Part shown: piece after piece, positions 42,046 to 50,914 of the stretch
Layout: each line of letters begins with the position of its first letter
How positions within the stretch are numbered: position 1 is the first letter of the stretch
NCBI RefSeq assembly: GCF_020103695.1
Contig: NZ_JAHXBF010000048.1
Coordinates: 1-58,936, forward strand
Direction: 5' to 3'
Source of the DNA: Hyalangium versicolor
GTDB taxonomy: Bacteria > Myxococcota > Myxococcia > Myxococcales > Myxococcaceae
DNA: 58,936 nt
Translations under genes and position numbers: made by a program
Notes under the pieces: generated by a model
The model's input: the letters and a program-made list of their open reading frames with translations, nothing else
What the model was told of the DNA's origin: nothing
The model's database searches: none

Positions 42046-42878
42046 GGCCCGTCTTCGGAATCGCCGGCTACGTGCTGCGCGAGGCGGCGTCGCGGAAGTT
42101 CATCCTGGCCTTCCTGATCGGCATCACGCTGATCCTGATCGTGCTGTCGATGAGCCTGAAGCTCGAGGTGCTGGACGGAGCCCTGGCGGCCACGAGGCTG
42201 TTCGGCAAGCCGGTGCAGACGAGCATCCGCGCGGTGGACGTGGCGCTCCGGCCGCTGTTCCAGGCGTGCTCGTACGTCGTCTTCTATGGAGGCATCCTCT
42301 TCGGGATCGTCGCGTGCTCGGACTTCGCGCCGAGCCTGCTGTCTCCGGGCCGCATCGAGCACCTGCTCGCCCTGCCCCTTCAGCGCTGGCATGTGCTGGC
42401 GGGCACGTTCCTGGGCGTGATGACGCTGGCGCTCTGCGGAGCGATCTACGGCGCGGGAGGGCTGCTGCTCATCTTCGGGGTGAAGACGGGCTTCTGGACG
42501 GCGGGCCCGCTGTTCGCGGCGGGGTTGGCATGCGGCAGCTTCGCGGCGGTGTACGCGGTGATGCTGACCACGGCCACGCTGGTGCGCAGTGCGGCGCTCT
42601 GTGCGGCATCGGGGTTCCTCATCTTCGTGGCGGGCATCATCGCGGGCTACCGCACCTCCATTGCCCGGGTCTTCGAGGAGGGCCCGAGCCGGCAGATCTT
42701 CCGAGGGGTGACGATGTTGCTGCCCCGGCTGTCGGCGCTGGCGGACGCGGGGGCGGATCTGGCCACCTCGCAGCCACTGCAGGTGAGCTCGCTGCAGGCG
42801 CTCGTGGGAGGCGTGGTGGTGTTTGGACTGGGCGTGCTGGCGGTGGGCTTCTGGATCTTCGACGGAAAGGACTACTGA
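42042..42878 (+). CDS. ABC-2-type transporter permease
   Basis: 278 residues. ATG 42042 overlaps the ATPase stop. About six membrane helices can be seen, including FILAFLIGITLILIVLSMSL, SYVVFYGGILFGIVAC, GTFLGVMTLALCGAIYGAGG, AGPLFAAGLACGSFAAVYAV, CAASGFLIFVAGIIAG and VVVFGLGVLAVGFWIF. The loop PGRIEHLLALPLQRWHVL after helix 2 is typical of ABC-2 permeases of the NosY group. It partners the upstream ATPase, which as a single-NBD protein would dimerise. The stop and next start share one base (TGATG). Confidence 0.92.
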   Translation: MRPVFGIAGYVLREAASRKFILAFLIGITLILIVLSMSLKLEVLDGALAATRLFGKPVQTSIRAVDVALRPLFQACSYVVFYGGILFGIVACSDFAPSLLSPGRIEHLLALPLQRWHVLAGTFLGVMTLALCGAIYGAGGLLLIFGVKTGFWTAGPLFAAGLACGSFAAVYAVMLTTATLVRSAALCAASGFLIFVAGIIAGYRTSIARVFEEGPSRQIFRGVTMLLPRLSALADAGADLATSQPLQVSSLQALVGGVVVFGLGVLAVGFWIFDGKDY

Positions 42879-44014
42879 TGAACCGGCGGCGTGGCATGTG
42901 GCTCGCACTGGCGGTGGTGCTGCTCGCGGCCGGCGCGTGGCTGATGGTGAGCGGCTCGGGTGAGCAACCGGCTCCCGAGCCGAAGAAGATCGTCTTCCCG
43001 AGCCGGATGCAGAGGAGCCAGTGGAAGCGGGCCGACGAGCGGAAGACCCAGGTGGTCCCTGCGGTGCTGGACGCGGGAGTGGTGGCCGGCGAAAAGCCGC
43101 GGATGAGGGATCCGGTGCTCGCGGCGCTCCCGCGAGGCGCGGGGCACTCGGCGATGGTCATCGAGGCCAATGCGCTGCGCAACTCACCCATTGGGGAGCT
43201 GCTGCTGGACTGCCTGTTGCGTGATGGAGGCCGAAGTATGGAGGACTTCCGCAAGGCCACCGGCGTGGATCCGCTCCAGGATCTGGATCGCCTGGTCATC
43301 ACGGACGAGGGGATGGTGTTCTCCGGGGACTTCAGCAAGGCGCACTTCCAGGACATGCTCCAGGAGCGCGTGGCCCTGGACTACGGCCCTGGCGCGCGGG
43401 TGTACGAGCCCGGCGCTGTCCTGATGACCGGGGGAGACGGAGGCGTGCGACGCGGCCGGAACAGCTCGGCCGTCGGCACCTGGAATAATCAGATGCTGGT
43501 GGTGGGCGACTCTCCGGACGCGGTGAAGAAGGTGCTCGATCGGGTGCAGGGCGGCGGCTCGAATGAGCAGCCCGTCATCCCCGAGGATGCCACCTACGGA
43601 GAGATGTACGGAGTGGTGTCGGTGGAGATGCTCGCGCGGATGCTGCCGCCGGACCAGGCGGAGCTGGCGCAGCGTCTGAAGGAGGCGGCGAGCACGGTGG
43701 AGCTGCACATGGACGCGAGCTCGGACATGGCGATGGTGGCGCACGTCAAGGGCTCGGACGATTCCAAGGTGCAGGATCTGGGCAAGTCGCTGGGGGCGGC
43801 GCTGTCGGTGGCTCGCCTCAAGGCGCAGGCGGACGGCAACACGGATATGGCGCAGATGCTGGACTTCGCGAAGGTCCAGCCGGATGGCTCATCATTCAAG
43901 ATGGAGCTGGCCGTGCCGCTCGATGTGCTCCGGGAGCGGCTCGCATTCTGCCGGGACGAGCGGCAAGCTTCGGAGGCCCGGGAGGCCGCGCCGGGAATGG
44001 AGGGGAACCCATGA
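42878..44014 (+). CDS. Membrane-anchored conserved-looking protein of the ABC operon, hypothetical
   Basis: 378 residues; ATG 42878 overlaps the permease stop by one base. One N-terminal helix (GMWLALAVVLLAAGAWLMV, about 6-24) suggests a signal anchor, with the rest in the periplasm. The body has two roughly repeated alpha/beta parts, with a conserved-looking GVDPLQDLDRLVITDEGMVF and a second half with EMYGVVSVEMLARMLPPD, a pattern seen in myxobacterial proteins of unknown function. It may help the exporter or bind its cargo. The stop overlaps the next start (ATGA at 44011-44014). Confidence 0.8.
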   Translation: MNRRRGMWLALAVVLLAAGAWLMVSGSGEQPAPEPKKIVFPSRMQRSQWKRADERKTQVVPAVLDAGVVAGEKPRMRDPVLAALPRGAGHSAMVIEANALRNSPIGELLLDCLLRDGGRSMEDFRKATGVDPLQDLDRLVITDEGMVFSGDFSKAHFQDMLQERVALDYGPGARVYEPGAVLMTGGDGGVRRGRNSSAVGTWNNQMLVVGDSPDAVKKVLDRVQGGGSNEQPVIPEDATYGEMYGVVSVEMLARMLPPDQAELAQRLKEAASTVELHMDASSDMAMVAHVKGSDDSKVQDLGKSLGAALSVARLKAQADGNTDMAQMLDFAKVQPDGSSFKMELAVPLDVLRERLAFCRDERQASEAREAAPGMEGNP

Positions 44015-44640
44015 AGCGCTCGGAGATGGTGGCGCTCGTCGACATGGACGGGACGCTCTGCGACTACGAAGGAGCGATGGCGCGGGATCTGGAGAAGTTG
44101 CGCAGCCCGCACGAGCCGCCGCTGAAGATGCGAGAGCAGTACTCGGATCCCTGGCTGCGCGAGCGCGTGGAGCTCATCCGGCGGCAACCCGGCTGGTGGG
44201 CGGGGCTGGAGCGGCTGAAGCTGGGGTTCGACGTGCTGGAGGAGCTGCGCGCGCTGGACTTCGAACTCCACGTGCTCACCAAGGGTCCGGTGCAGGCGAC
44301 GAACTCGTGGAGCGAGAAGCTCCAGTGGTGCCAGCGGCACGTGCCGGACGTGAAGGTGACGGTGACGATGGACAAGGGGCTGGTCTACGGGAAGGTGCTG
44401 GTGGACGACTGGCCCGAGTACATCGAGCGCTGGCTCACCTGGCGGCCGAGGGGGCTGGTGATCATCCCGGCGCAGCCGTGGAACGAGGACTTCCGGCATC
44501 CGAACGCGCTGCGGTACGACGGGAGGAACATGGATGCTGTGAAGGCGAGCCTCCGAGCCGTGAAGGAGCGGGCCCTCACCCTGCCCCCGGAGCCGGAGCC
44601 TCCCGAGCCGGAGGATGAGGAGCCGATACCGGAGGGTTGA
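44011..44640 (+). CDS. HAD-superfamily 5'(3')-nucleotidase-like phosphatase
   Basis: 209 residues. HAD motif I is LVDMDGTLCDYEGA with the nucleophile Asp near residue 11. Motif II is the Thr in LHVLTKGP and motif III/IV the Lys in DKGLVYGKVLVDDWPEY. Layout and length fit the NT5C-type 5'(3')-deoxyribonucleotidase group. The acidic/Pro tail (PPEPEPPEPEDEEP) is unusual. It is coupled to the upstream gene by an ATGA overlap and lies in the ABC operon, where a link to export is not evident. Confidence 0.82.
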   Translation: MKRSEMVALVDMDGTLCDYEGAMARDLEKLRSPHEPPLKMREQYSDPWLRERVELIRRQPGWWAGLERLKLGFDVLEELRALDFELHVLTKGPVQATNSWSEKLQWCQRHVPDVKVTVTMDKGLVYGKVLVDDWPEYIERWLTWRPRGLVIIPAQPWNEDFRHPNALRYDGRNMDAVKASLRAVKERALTLPPEPEPPEPEDEEPIPEG

Positions 44641-44647
44641 GGACTGT

Positions 44648-45142
44648 ATGTCTCTGTCCACGCTGTGCCAGCGCTGCGGGCTGTGCTGCGACGGGAACCT
44701 GTTCTCGACGGTCCCGCTGCGCCGCGCCGAGGTGGAGCCGATGGAGCGGCTGGGCCTGGCGGTGATCAAGCGTCCGGATGGGACGTCGCCCGGGTTCAAG
44801 CAGCACTGCACGGCGTTGGAAGGCCGGTGCTGCACCGTGTACGCCGAGCGCCCCGAGGCCTGCCGCGGCTACCGCTGCATGCTGCTGACGGCCCTGGCGG
44901 AGGGTGAGGTGTCGCTGGAAGGGGCGCTCCGAGTGGTGGACGAGGCGCACGCGCACATCCAGGCCGTGGAAGCCCTGCTGCCTCCGGCCCGAGCGGGTTC
45001 ACCCCGCGCCGTGCTCCAACGGGCGATGCAGGAGGACCAGCCGGAGAACGGAGGCCCCCTGCCCCCTCGGACTCAGGAGGTCTGGAATCAGGCGGAGAAC
45101 CACCTCGACCGCCACTTCCGCGGGCGTCACCGTCGAGGCTAA
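44648..45142 (+). CDS. YkgJ-family cysteine-cluster protein
   Basis: 164 residues from ATG 44648, with GAGG about 7 bases upstream. The N-terminal cluster LCQRCGLCCDGNLF, a later Cys in KQHCTALEGRCCTVYAERP and the Y-x-x-R-P-x-A-C-R-G-Y-R-C motif define the CxxCxxCC/YkgJ family, proposed to bind zinc or iron-sulphur. The helical C-terminus is family-typical in length. The gene starts 7 bp after the HAD gene and is the last of the ABC operon. Function is unknown across the family. Confidence 0.88.
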   Translation: MSLSTLCQRCGLCCDGNLFSTVPLRRAEVEPMERLGLAVIKRPDGTSPGFKQHCTALEGRCCTVYAERPEACRGYRCMLLTALAEGEVSLEGALRVVDEAHAHIQAVEALLPPARAGSPRAVLQRAMQEDQPENGGPLPPRTQEVWNQAENHLDRHFRGRHRRG

Positions 45143-45236
45143 GCCCTCGAGGGTTCGCGGAATTTGTGACGGCCTGGCCCCCTCCATGGGGCACCCGGCT
45201 CACCTGTGGTAGAGCCATCACCACGGAGGGCTGGAG

Positions 45237-46958
45237 ATGAAACGATTCGGGGTCGCAGCACTCGCCTTACTGATCCTCTATCTACTCCCAGCTTGTACCG
45301 CACCATCAGCAACGAGCCGCCCCAGCGGACAATGGGCGTTGACGAACTCCAGCGGACCTCGATTGGGCGCAATGCCCGATGAATCATCGGATAGCGCACC
45401 CGCGTCCAGCATCTCCCCCAGGAGCAAGTTCGACGCCGAAGCGTGGGAACAAGCCCGAGACATTGAGGCTCAGAGAGTGTGGGAGCTCTTGTGGAGCGTG
45501 GCAGGCTCGACAGATACGACCGGCTCTGAATGGGAGTTCCACTTCTGGTCACAGCAAGGTGCGATGACGCTCCTGTCGTTCCGCCGCACCGAACAAGGTC
45601 AGCAACTGTCTGTCCCCACGAGCCGCGGTGCATTCCTCCCCCGCCTCTCCCGGGATTTGCCTTCCCTGCTGGGTACCCAACCTCGCGAAGTCACCTTGGT
45701 TCTCGAGCGCGAAGAGACAGGCTGGAACATCGACCTCGATGCATCCCGGGGCCAGGAGCCTCCTCTCCACGTCAGAACGATCCCCTCCGCGCATGGGGGG
45801 AGCGCAAAAGAGGTGCACCAGCAAGTGCTGGAGGTCGCACGTCGCATCGTACGGCTGATGTCGGTCTCCAGAGGGGGCCACGCTTCACTCCTGGCTCAGG
45901 TATCGATGGAGGACGCTCGAATCCTGAGTTGGGAGCCCAAAGATCTGAAGTCATCGGGTGCAGGATCTGCGCTGCCCGCGAGCGAGGGCGCGATCCACCT
46001 CATCGTCTCTTCCCTGCTTCCATTCACTCGTGGCCTGGGGGAGCGCACAGTGTCCATCTCTCTGCGGGGCGAGCATCGATACGGTGAGTCATTCCCACAA
46101 TGGAGCGTCGTGGAGGCTCGAGTCCTGGAGCCACTGCCGCCTCCTCCAGAGGTGGCAGACATCTCCCAGGAGTACCGGGCGATTCACGAGCACATCATCC
46201 ACGAGTTCCAGGAGCAGACGCGCGAATACGCCGTAATGGCGGCAGGTTTCACCCTGGAGCAGATCGCCTACAGCATCGTGGGAGGACTGGCACTCAAGGG
46301 GGCATGGGTGATCGTCGGTAAAGGAGCCCCGACCGTCATCTCCTTTCTCTCAAGAGGAGGAAGAGGTGCGGTGCTCTGGTTCAGGAACCTCCTGGTACGA
46401 ACACCCGCTGCAGATCGAGAACTCCTCGTCCGGTTGTGGATGAAGACAGAGACGCAGGGACTCAAGGCACTCACCGAGGTAGAGAAGCAGGAACTCCGAG
46501 CCCTCATGGGCCGCATGGAGAAGGTTCTGGAGACGCCGCTGGACGATACGGCGAAGAACAGACTCTGGGCTTGGGCACGCGAGGAATACTTCAGCGTGTA
46601 CAATCCCCAACTCGCGAAACTCCTGGGCGAGGAAGGGCTCAGAGCCTACGAGGTACATCACCTCTACCCGATGCGCTATGCCCACCTCTTCCCGAAGCTG
46701 GACCTCAATGGCAAAGCCAACCTCGTGGGACTTCACGTGGACGTCCACCGCAGCGTCAACTCTGTCTGGCTCTCTCTGGGCCGAACCGCGCAACGAATGA
46801 AGCCAGAGGATGTGACTCGGGTCGTCGAGATCATCAATCACCACTACGCTCGCTGGTTCCACAAGGTGTACAACCCCGCGGATGGCGCTGCTCTTGCCAG
46901 CGCTCAGCGAGCGGCACTCGGTGAAGTGGCCAGTCTCAAGGCATTGCTCGCTCCCTGA
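45237..46958 (+). CDS. Polymorphic lipoprotein toxin with HNH-like nuclease C-terminus (SitA-type candidate)
   Basis: 573 residues with GGAGG 9 bases before ATG 45237. Lipoprotein signal: LALLILYLLPAC (Cys20). A long beta-rich middle (about 70-310) leads to two hydrophobic helices (AVMAAGFTLEQIAYSIVGGL, then a Gly/Val-rich segment, about 330-375). The C-terminus has YEVHHLYPMRYAHLFP (His474, His475) and NLVGLHVDVHRSVNSVW, an HNH/treble-clef nuclease signature (His-His core, then Asn and His). The next gene looks like its immunity protein, 12 bp away. Third positions are visibly richer in A/T than in the backbone. The architecture matches outer-membrane-exchange lipoprotein toxins of myxobacteria; activity is inferred from the motif. 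Confidence 0.75.
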   Translation: MKRFGVAALALLILYLLPACTAPSATSRPSGQWALTNSSGPRLGAMPDESSDSAPASSISPRSKFDAEAWEQARDIEAQRVWELLWSVAGSTDTTGSEWEFHFWSQQGAMTLLSFRRTEQGQQLSVPTSRGAFLPRLSRDLPSLLGTQPREVTLVLEREETGWNIDLDASRGQEPPLHVRTIPSAHGGSAKEVHQQVLEVARRIVRLMSVSRGGHASLLAQVSMEDARILSWEPKDLKSSGAGSALPASEGAIHLIVSSLLPFTRGLGERTVSISLRGEHRYGESFPQWSVVEARVLEPLPPPPEVADISQEYRAIHEHIIHEFQEQTREYAVMAAGFTLEQIAYSIVGGLALKGAWVIVGKGAPTVISFLSRGGRGAVLWFRNLLVRTPAADRELLVRLWMKTETQGLKALTEVEKQELRALMGRMEKVLETPLDDTAKNRLWAWAREEYFSVYNPQLAKLLGEEGLRAYEVHHLYPMRYAHLFPKLDLNGKANLVGLHVDVHRSVNSVWLSLGRTAQRMKPEDVTRVVEIINHHYARWFHKVYNPADGAALASAQRAALGEVASLKALLAP

Positions 46959-46970
46959 GAAAAGCCCCGC

Positions 46971-47618
46971 ATGCACTCTGCGACTTCACTTCCCGGGCTG
47001 GATCGGCTCATCGCTGTCTGCCAGCAGCATGCTCTTCCTCTAAGAAGTCCCCCTCCCCCGGCATCCCCGCCCAAGGCGGGAGACTCAGTCTTCGGAGAGC
47101 CCTTCGATCCCCATCTCGCGGCCGTTTATCAGCGGTTCGGTGCAGCCGAGTTTGGCCCTCTGTCGCTCTACAAACCCGGCTCTGAGTGGCTGGATCTCGT
47201 CCCGTGGAACGAGCGGTTGAGAGAGCTGGATGCAGTGCCTTTCCGTTCCTCGCTCATCTTCGGCAGGAAGACCGGTTTCGCCCTCTACTTCGCTACGGTC
47301 CCCAGGTTGGCCACACCTCAGGGGATCCAGCCCGTCATCTACATCGAGGCTGTAGACGTACTCACCTGCGTACCCGTGGCGTCCAGCGTCGATTCCTTCT
47401 TCGACACCTACTCCCGTTACCTCGAGCTCATGGTAGAGGACCCGGAGTACGCTGCCACTCGCCTTCCAGGAACCGTCTTCCCATGGGGTGTACCTCACCT
47501 CGTTGCCCGAGATGAACCGCTGATGGAGCAGGTGCGTGCGGGGCGCTTCGATTTCCTGACCCATGACGGAGACAAGCCTCACCCTTGGCTCCAGGAACTC
47601 CGAGCAGAGCGCCCCTGA
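46971..47618 (+). CDS. SUKH (SMI1/KNR4)-like immunity protein
   Basis: 215 residues, cytoplasmic, starting 12 bp after the toxin stop. Segments resemble the SUKH fold common in polymorphic-toxin immunity genes: PHLAAVYQRFGAAEFGPLSLY, EWLDLVPWNERL, a hydrophobic strand region (GFALYFATVPRL), VIYIEAVDVLTC and VDSFFDTYSRYLELMV. Its position and the A/T-richer codon use it shares with the toxin gene point to co-inheritance. It would bind and block the nuclease in kin cells. It is convergent with the NRPS gene, 18 bp away. Confidence is moderate because the SUKH match is by eye. Confidence 0.7.
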   Translation: MHSATSLPGLDRLIAVCQQHALPLRSPPPPASPPKAGDSVFGEPFDPHLAAVYQRFGAAEFGPLSLYKPGSEWLDLVPWNERLRELDAVPFRSSLIFGRKTGFALYFATVPRLATPQGIQPVIYIEAVDVLTCVPVASSVDSFFDTYSRYLELMVEDPEYAATRLPGTVFPWGVPHLVARDEPLMEQVRAGRFDFLTHDGDKPHPWLQELRAERP

Positions 47619-47636
47619 CGCAAGATCCGCCTGCGG

Positions 47637-50600
47637 TCACGGCAACGATACGGCCTTGAGGTACGGAAAGGCCGGAGTCGTGAGCTGCAAGCGAGCACGC
47701 TGGACGTTGCCGAAGAGCGGCGGAATCCCGAGCTCGGCGAAGACGTCACCCATCACCCTGTTCCGATCGAAGCGCTCGTAGATGGCCTTCACGGAGTCCT
47801 CCGGGGCCGATGCCGGATGGACGATCGACCTCGAGGAGAGCCGGAAGCGCCCATCCTGTCCCCGGATGTAGCTCTTCTGCGCCGTGGCCGCCTGCTCGAA
47901 AGTCGTCCGCAGGAACTCGTCGTTCAGCTGTTGCTCCGTCTTCCGAGGAGCCCCCGCGTCCTGCCGCCGCAGGTAGAACCACAGCATCGGTGACTTCTCG
48001 TGCATCAGCAGATTCGACACCCGCCACCGATCGAGATCCGGCATGGCGTCGTAGACACGCTGGATGTCCGGATCCGTGAATGGCATCTCCCAGAAGATGC
48101 TCTCGGCGCGATACTTCGCGTAGAGGCTGATGCAGGGACGCACCAGCTCCAGGTTGCACCCCGCCGCCATCTCGGCCAGCGAGTCCACCGTGTAGCTGTG
48201 CTCCACCGGGTTGATGAGCAGATCCGCGAAGTCCGACTCCTCCCAGTCCCGGTGCCGGCTGATGAACCTCGCCATCGTGTTGTCGATCGCGAACCCCGCC
48301 GCCAGCCGCTTCGCCACCGCGTAGTCGTTCGCCGAGAGCCCCTGCGTCATGACCTGGATCGCCTTCTGGAAGGCGCTCGTGATCGTCCGGTGGAAGCGGT
48401 TGTAGACGAGCAACTCCATCACCCCGTCCCGCTTGAGGGCTCGCGACAACCGAGCCAGCGCATGCGCCGGCTCGTACGTGTGGTGGATCACCCCCGTACA
48501 CACGACGAAGTCGAACTGTCCCTCATACGGCGCGTCGTTGATGCTCTCCAGCTTGAGCTCGAGGTTCTTCACTCCCAGCTCGGCGGCATTGGCGGCGCAG
48601 ATCTCGATCGACTTCGTCGACAGATCTGTCCCGAGCACCCGCGCCTTCGGGAACAGCAGCGCCGTGAGCAAGGCCTGGTTGGTTCCACAGCCCGCGACCC
48701 AGATGGACGCATCCCGAGGCACCGCCGTGTGGCCGTAGTCCCCCACCTCCTGGCTCACCATGATCCGCTCGAACTCGGGATCGTGCAGCGTATCGAACTT
48801 CGACGAGTTCCACGGCCAGGGGAACCGGCTGTAGAACTCGCCGACCTTCTCGTCCACTGTCGTCATGGACTCCGCCAGGACGAGGTTCTCCTCGTCGCTC
48901 CTCTTCGAGCCCGCTCCGAGCCGGGGCTTCGCGTCGCCGAGCGTCTCGCTCCCGGAGATGAATCGAGGCAGGGACTCGCCCTCGGTGCTCGTACCCGTGG
49001 CCACGCGGACCTCCGCGCCCGCCCTCGTGTGCTCGATGCTCCGAGCCAGCGCCGAGAGGGTCCGGTTCTCGAAGATGCTGCGCATGTTCAGATCCACCCC
49101 GAGGACCTCGCGGATCCGCAGGATCATCTGGTTGGCCAACAGCGAATGGCCCCCGATCTCGAAGAAGTCATCGTCCACCCCGATCTCCGCGAGCCCCAGC
49201 GACTTGCGCCAGATCGCCGCGAGCTCCGTCTCCGTCGAAGTCCGTGGCGGAGCCGAAGCGCTCCGCATCCGTCCTTTCACCTCCGCAATCCGAGGTAGAG
49301 CCTGGATGTCGACCTTCCCATTGGGGGTAAGCGGCCAATGTGGAACGTGGACGAAATACTGGGGGATGATCTCCTGGCTCAGCATCTTCCCCATGAAGCT
49401 GCGCAGCACGGATGGCTCGATGGCGTGCCCCGCCGCGTAATAGGCAATCAGCGCGCTGGAGTCTCCCTCGGTGCCGAGCAGGACCACGCTGTCCCGCACC
49501 GCCGGGTGCCGGTTCAGGAGGCTCTTCATCCCCTCGAGCTCGACGCGGTGCCCGTTGAACTTGATCTGGCTGTCATTCCGTCCCTCGAACCGCAGGATGT
49601 TCCCGGGCAGCCAGCGCGCGAGATCGCCGGTCCGGTACACCACCTCCCCCTTCACGAAGGGGCTGGGGATGAAGCGCTCCTGAGTGGCCTCTGGGTCTCC
49701 GAGATACCCCAGCGCCAGGCAGTCTCCTCCCAGGTGCAGTTCCCCCGTCACGCCCTCGGCTACGGGCGACAGGTAGTCGTCCAGCACGTAGGCCTGGGCA
49801 TTCGCCGCGGGCCGGCCAATGGGGACGAAGTCCTGCACATCGGCTCGGGGATCGAACCTGTGCGCGATGCACCCCACCGTCGCCTCCGTGGGGCCGTACT
49901 CGTTGAAGATCTCCAACTGCGGCCCGAAGGCCTCCAGCGCCTCGAGCGCCAGCCGGGTCTCCAGGCTCTCGCCGCCGACGATGAGCCTCCGGAGCTTGCT
50001 GCCTAGATGCTTGCGCGTGACGAGGAGCGACAGGTGGCTCGGCGTGAGCTTCACGATGTCCGTGCGGTTGTCCTCGATGGCCTCCATCAACGCCGCTCCC
50101 GCCGAGGCCCCCGGGTACACGACAATCTTCCCACCCGAGATCAGCGGCACGAAGATCGACGTCACGGTCAGATCGAACGCCAGTGACGAGTACAGCGGGA
50201 ACGCAGCGGCCTCGGTCCCCGCGTAGAGCTTCCGCGCCCACGCCGCATAGGTCGACAGCGCCCGGTGCGGAACGAGCACTCCCTTCGGATTCCCGGTCGT
50301 CCCCGACGTATAGATGACGTAGGCCGCGTCATCCGGAGAGAGGCTGGCCTCCGGCTCCCGCTCATACGAAGGGACAGGCGCGAAGTCCGTGGGAGAGAAG
50401 CACCGCACGGGCAGTCCACGCAGGCGCTCGCCCAACGACGAAGACGTGAGGACGATGGAAACGTCCGAGTTCTCGATGACGAACTTCGTGTAGTCGAGCG
50501 GTCGCAGCGGCTCCAGTGGGACGTAGGCCGCCCCCACCTCGAGGCAGCCGAGGAGCGCGATGATCATCTCGATCGATGGCTCGAGGAGGATACCAACCCG

Positions 50601-50825
50601 GCTGAACTGCCTGACGCCCTGCCGCCGGAGCATGGCGGCCAGCTCGCGCGCCCGCTTCGACAGCTCTTCGTAGGTCACGCTCCCCTTCGAGGACTCCACC
50701 GCGATCGACTGGGGTGATCGCTCTGCTTGCTTCTCGAAGAGCCTGTGAACAGGCTCGGACCTCGGAAGGTCGGCGGCCGTCAGGTTCGCATCCAGGGGGA
50801 AGCGCGGGTGTTTGCTCTCAGTCAT
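47637..50825 (-). CDS. Single-module NRPS: adenylation - carrier - methyltransferase
   Basis: 1,062 residues from ATG 50823-50825 (MTESKHPRFP). Adenylation domain (about 30-510): A3 YTSGTTGNPKG, A4 FDLTVT with the Asp that binds alpha-amino groups, A5 NEYGPTEATVG, A7 YRTGDLARW and A10 NGKVDIQALP. The carrier domain has Ser561 in FFEIGGHSLLANQ. A SAM methyltransferase (about 690-900) shows VAGCGTNQALLTALL and FDFVVCTGVIHHTYEP, followed by about 180 residues of unknown fold. There is no condensation or thioesterase domain. It activates and probably methylates one amino acid. It is divergent from the PfkB gene with 89 bp between. Substrate is not called. Confidence 0.93.
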   Translation of the reverse strand: MTESKHPRFPLDANLTAADLPRSEPVHRLFEKQAERSPQSIAVESSKGSVTYEELSKRARELAAMLRRQGVRQFSRVGILLEPSIEMIIALLGCLEVGAAYVPLEPLRPLDYTKFVIENSDVSIVLTSSSLGERLRGLPVRCFSPTDFAPVPSYEREPEASLSPDDAAYVIYTSGTTGNPKGVLVPHRALSTYAAWARKLYAGTEAAAFPLYSSLAFDLTVTSIFVPLISGGKIVVYPGASAGAALMEAIEDNRTDIVKLTPSHLSLLVTRKHLGSKLRRLIVGGESLETRLALEALEAFGPQLEIFNEYGPTEATVGCIAHRFDPRADVQDFVPIGRPAANAQAYVLDDYLSPVAEGVTGELHLGGDCLALGYLGDPEATQERFIPSPFVKGEVVYRTGDLARWLPGNILRFEGRNDSQIKFNGHRVELEGMKSLLNRHPAVRDSVVLLGTEGDSSALIAYYAAGHAIEPSVLRSFMGKMLSQEIIPQYFVHVPHWPLTPNGKVDIQALPRIAEVKGRMRSASAPPRTSTETELAAIWRKSLGLAEIGVDDDFFEIGGHSLLANQMILRIREVLGVDLNMRSIFENRTLSALARSIEHTRAGAEVRVATGTSTEGESLPRFISGSETLGDAKPRLGAGSKRSDEENLVLAESMTTVDEKVGEFYSRFPWPWNSSKFDTLHDPEFERIMVSQEVGDYGHTAVPRDASIWVAGCGTNQALLTALLFPKARVLGTDLSTKSIEICAANAAELGVKNLELKLESINDAPYEGQFDFVVCTGVIHHTYEPAHALARLSRALKRDGVMELLVYNRFHRTITSAFQKAIQVMTQGLSANDYAVAKRLAAGFAIDNTMARFISRHRDWEESDFADLLINPVEHSYTVDSLAEMAAGCNLELVRPCISLYAKYRAESIFWEMPFTDPDIQRVYDAMPDLDRWRVSNLLMHEKSPMLWFYLRRQDAGAPRKTEQQLNDEFLRTTFEQAATAQKSYIRGQDGRFRLSSRSIVHPASAPEDSVKAIYERFDRNRVMGDVFAELGIPPLFGNVQRARLQLTTPAFPYLKAVSLP

Positions 50826-50856
50826 GAGGATCTCGGCTTCACAGGTGATGGGCCCC

Positions 50857-50885
50857 ACTGTATTGCGTCAAAGGATCCCATCCAA
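50857..50885 (-). promoter_or_regulatory. Candidate promoter for the NRPS gene
   Basis: On the minus strand TTGGAT and TACAGT are 17 bp apart (4 of 6 matches each to sigma-70 elements), 32 bp before the ATG. High GC makes chance matches common. Confidence 0.25.
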
Positions 50886-50914
50886 TCTGGGTAGATCCCT
50901 CGGGAGGCACGGAG

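Noticed and set aside
42266..42877. Upstream extension of the ABC-operon hypothetical gene
   Set aside because: It runs inside the permease gene in another frame; ATG 42878 gives the membrane anchor and the TGATG junction.
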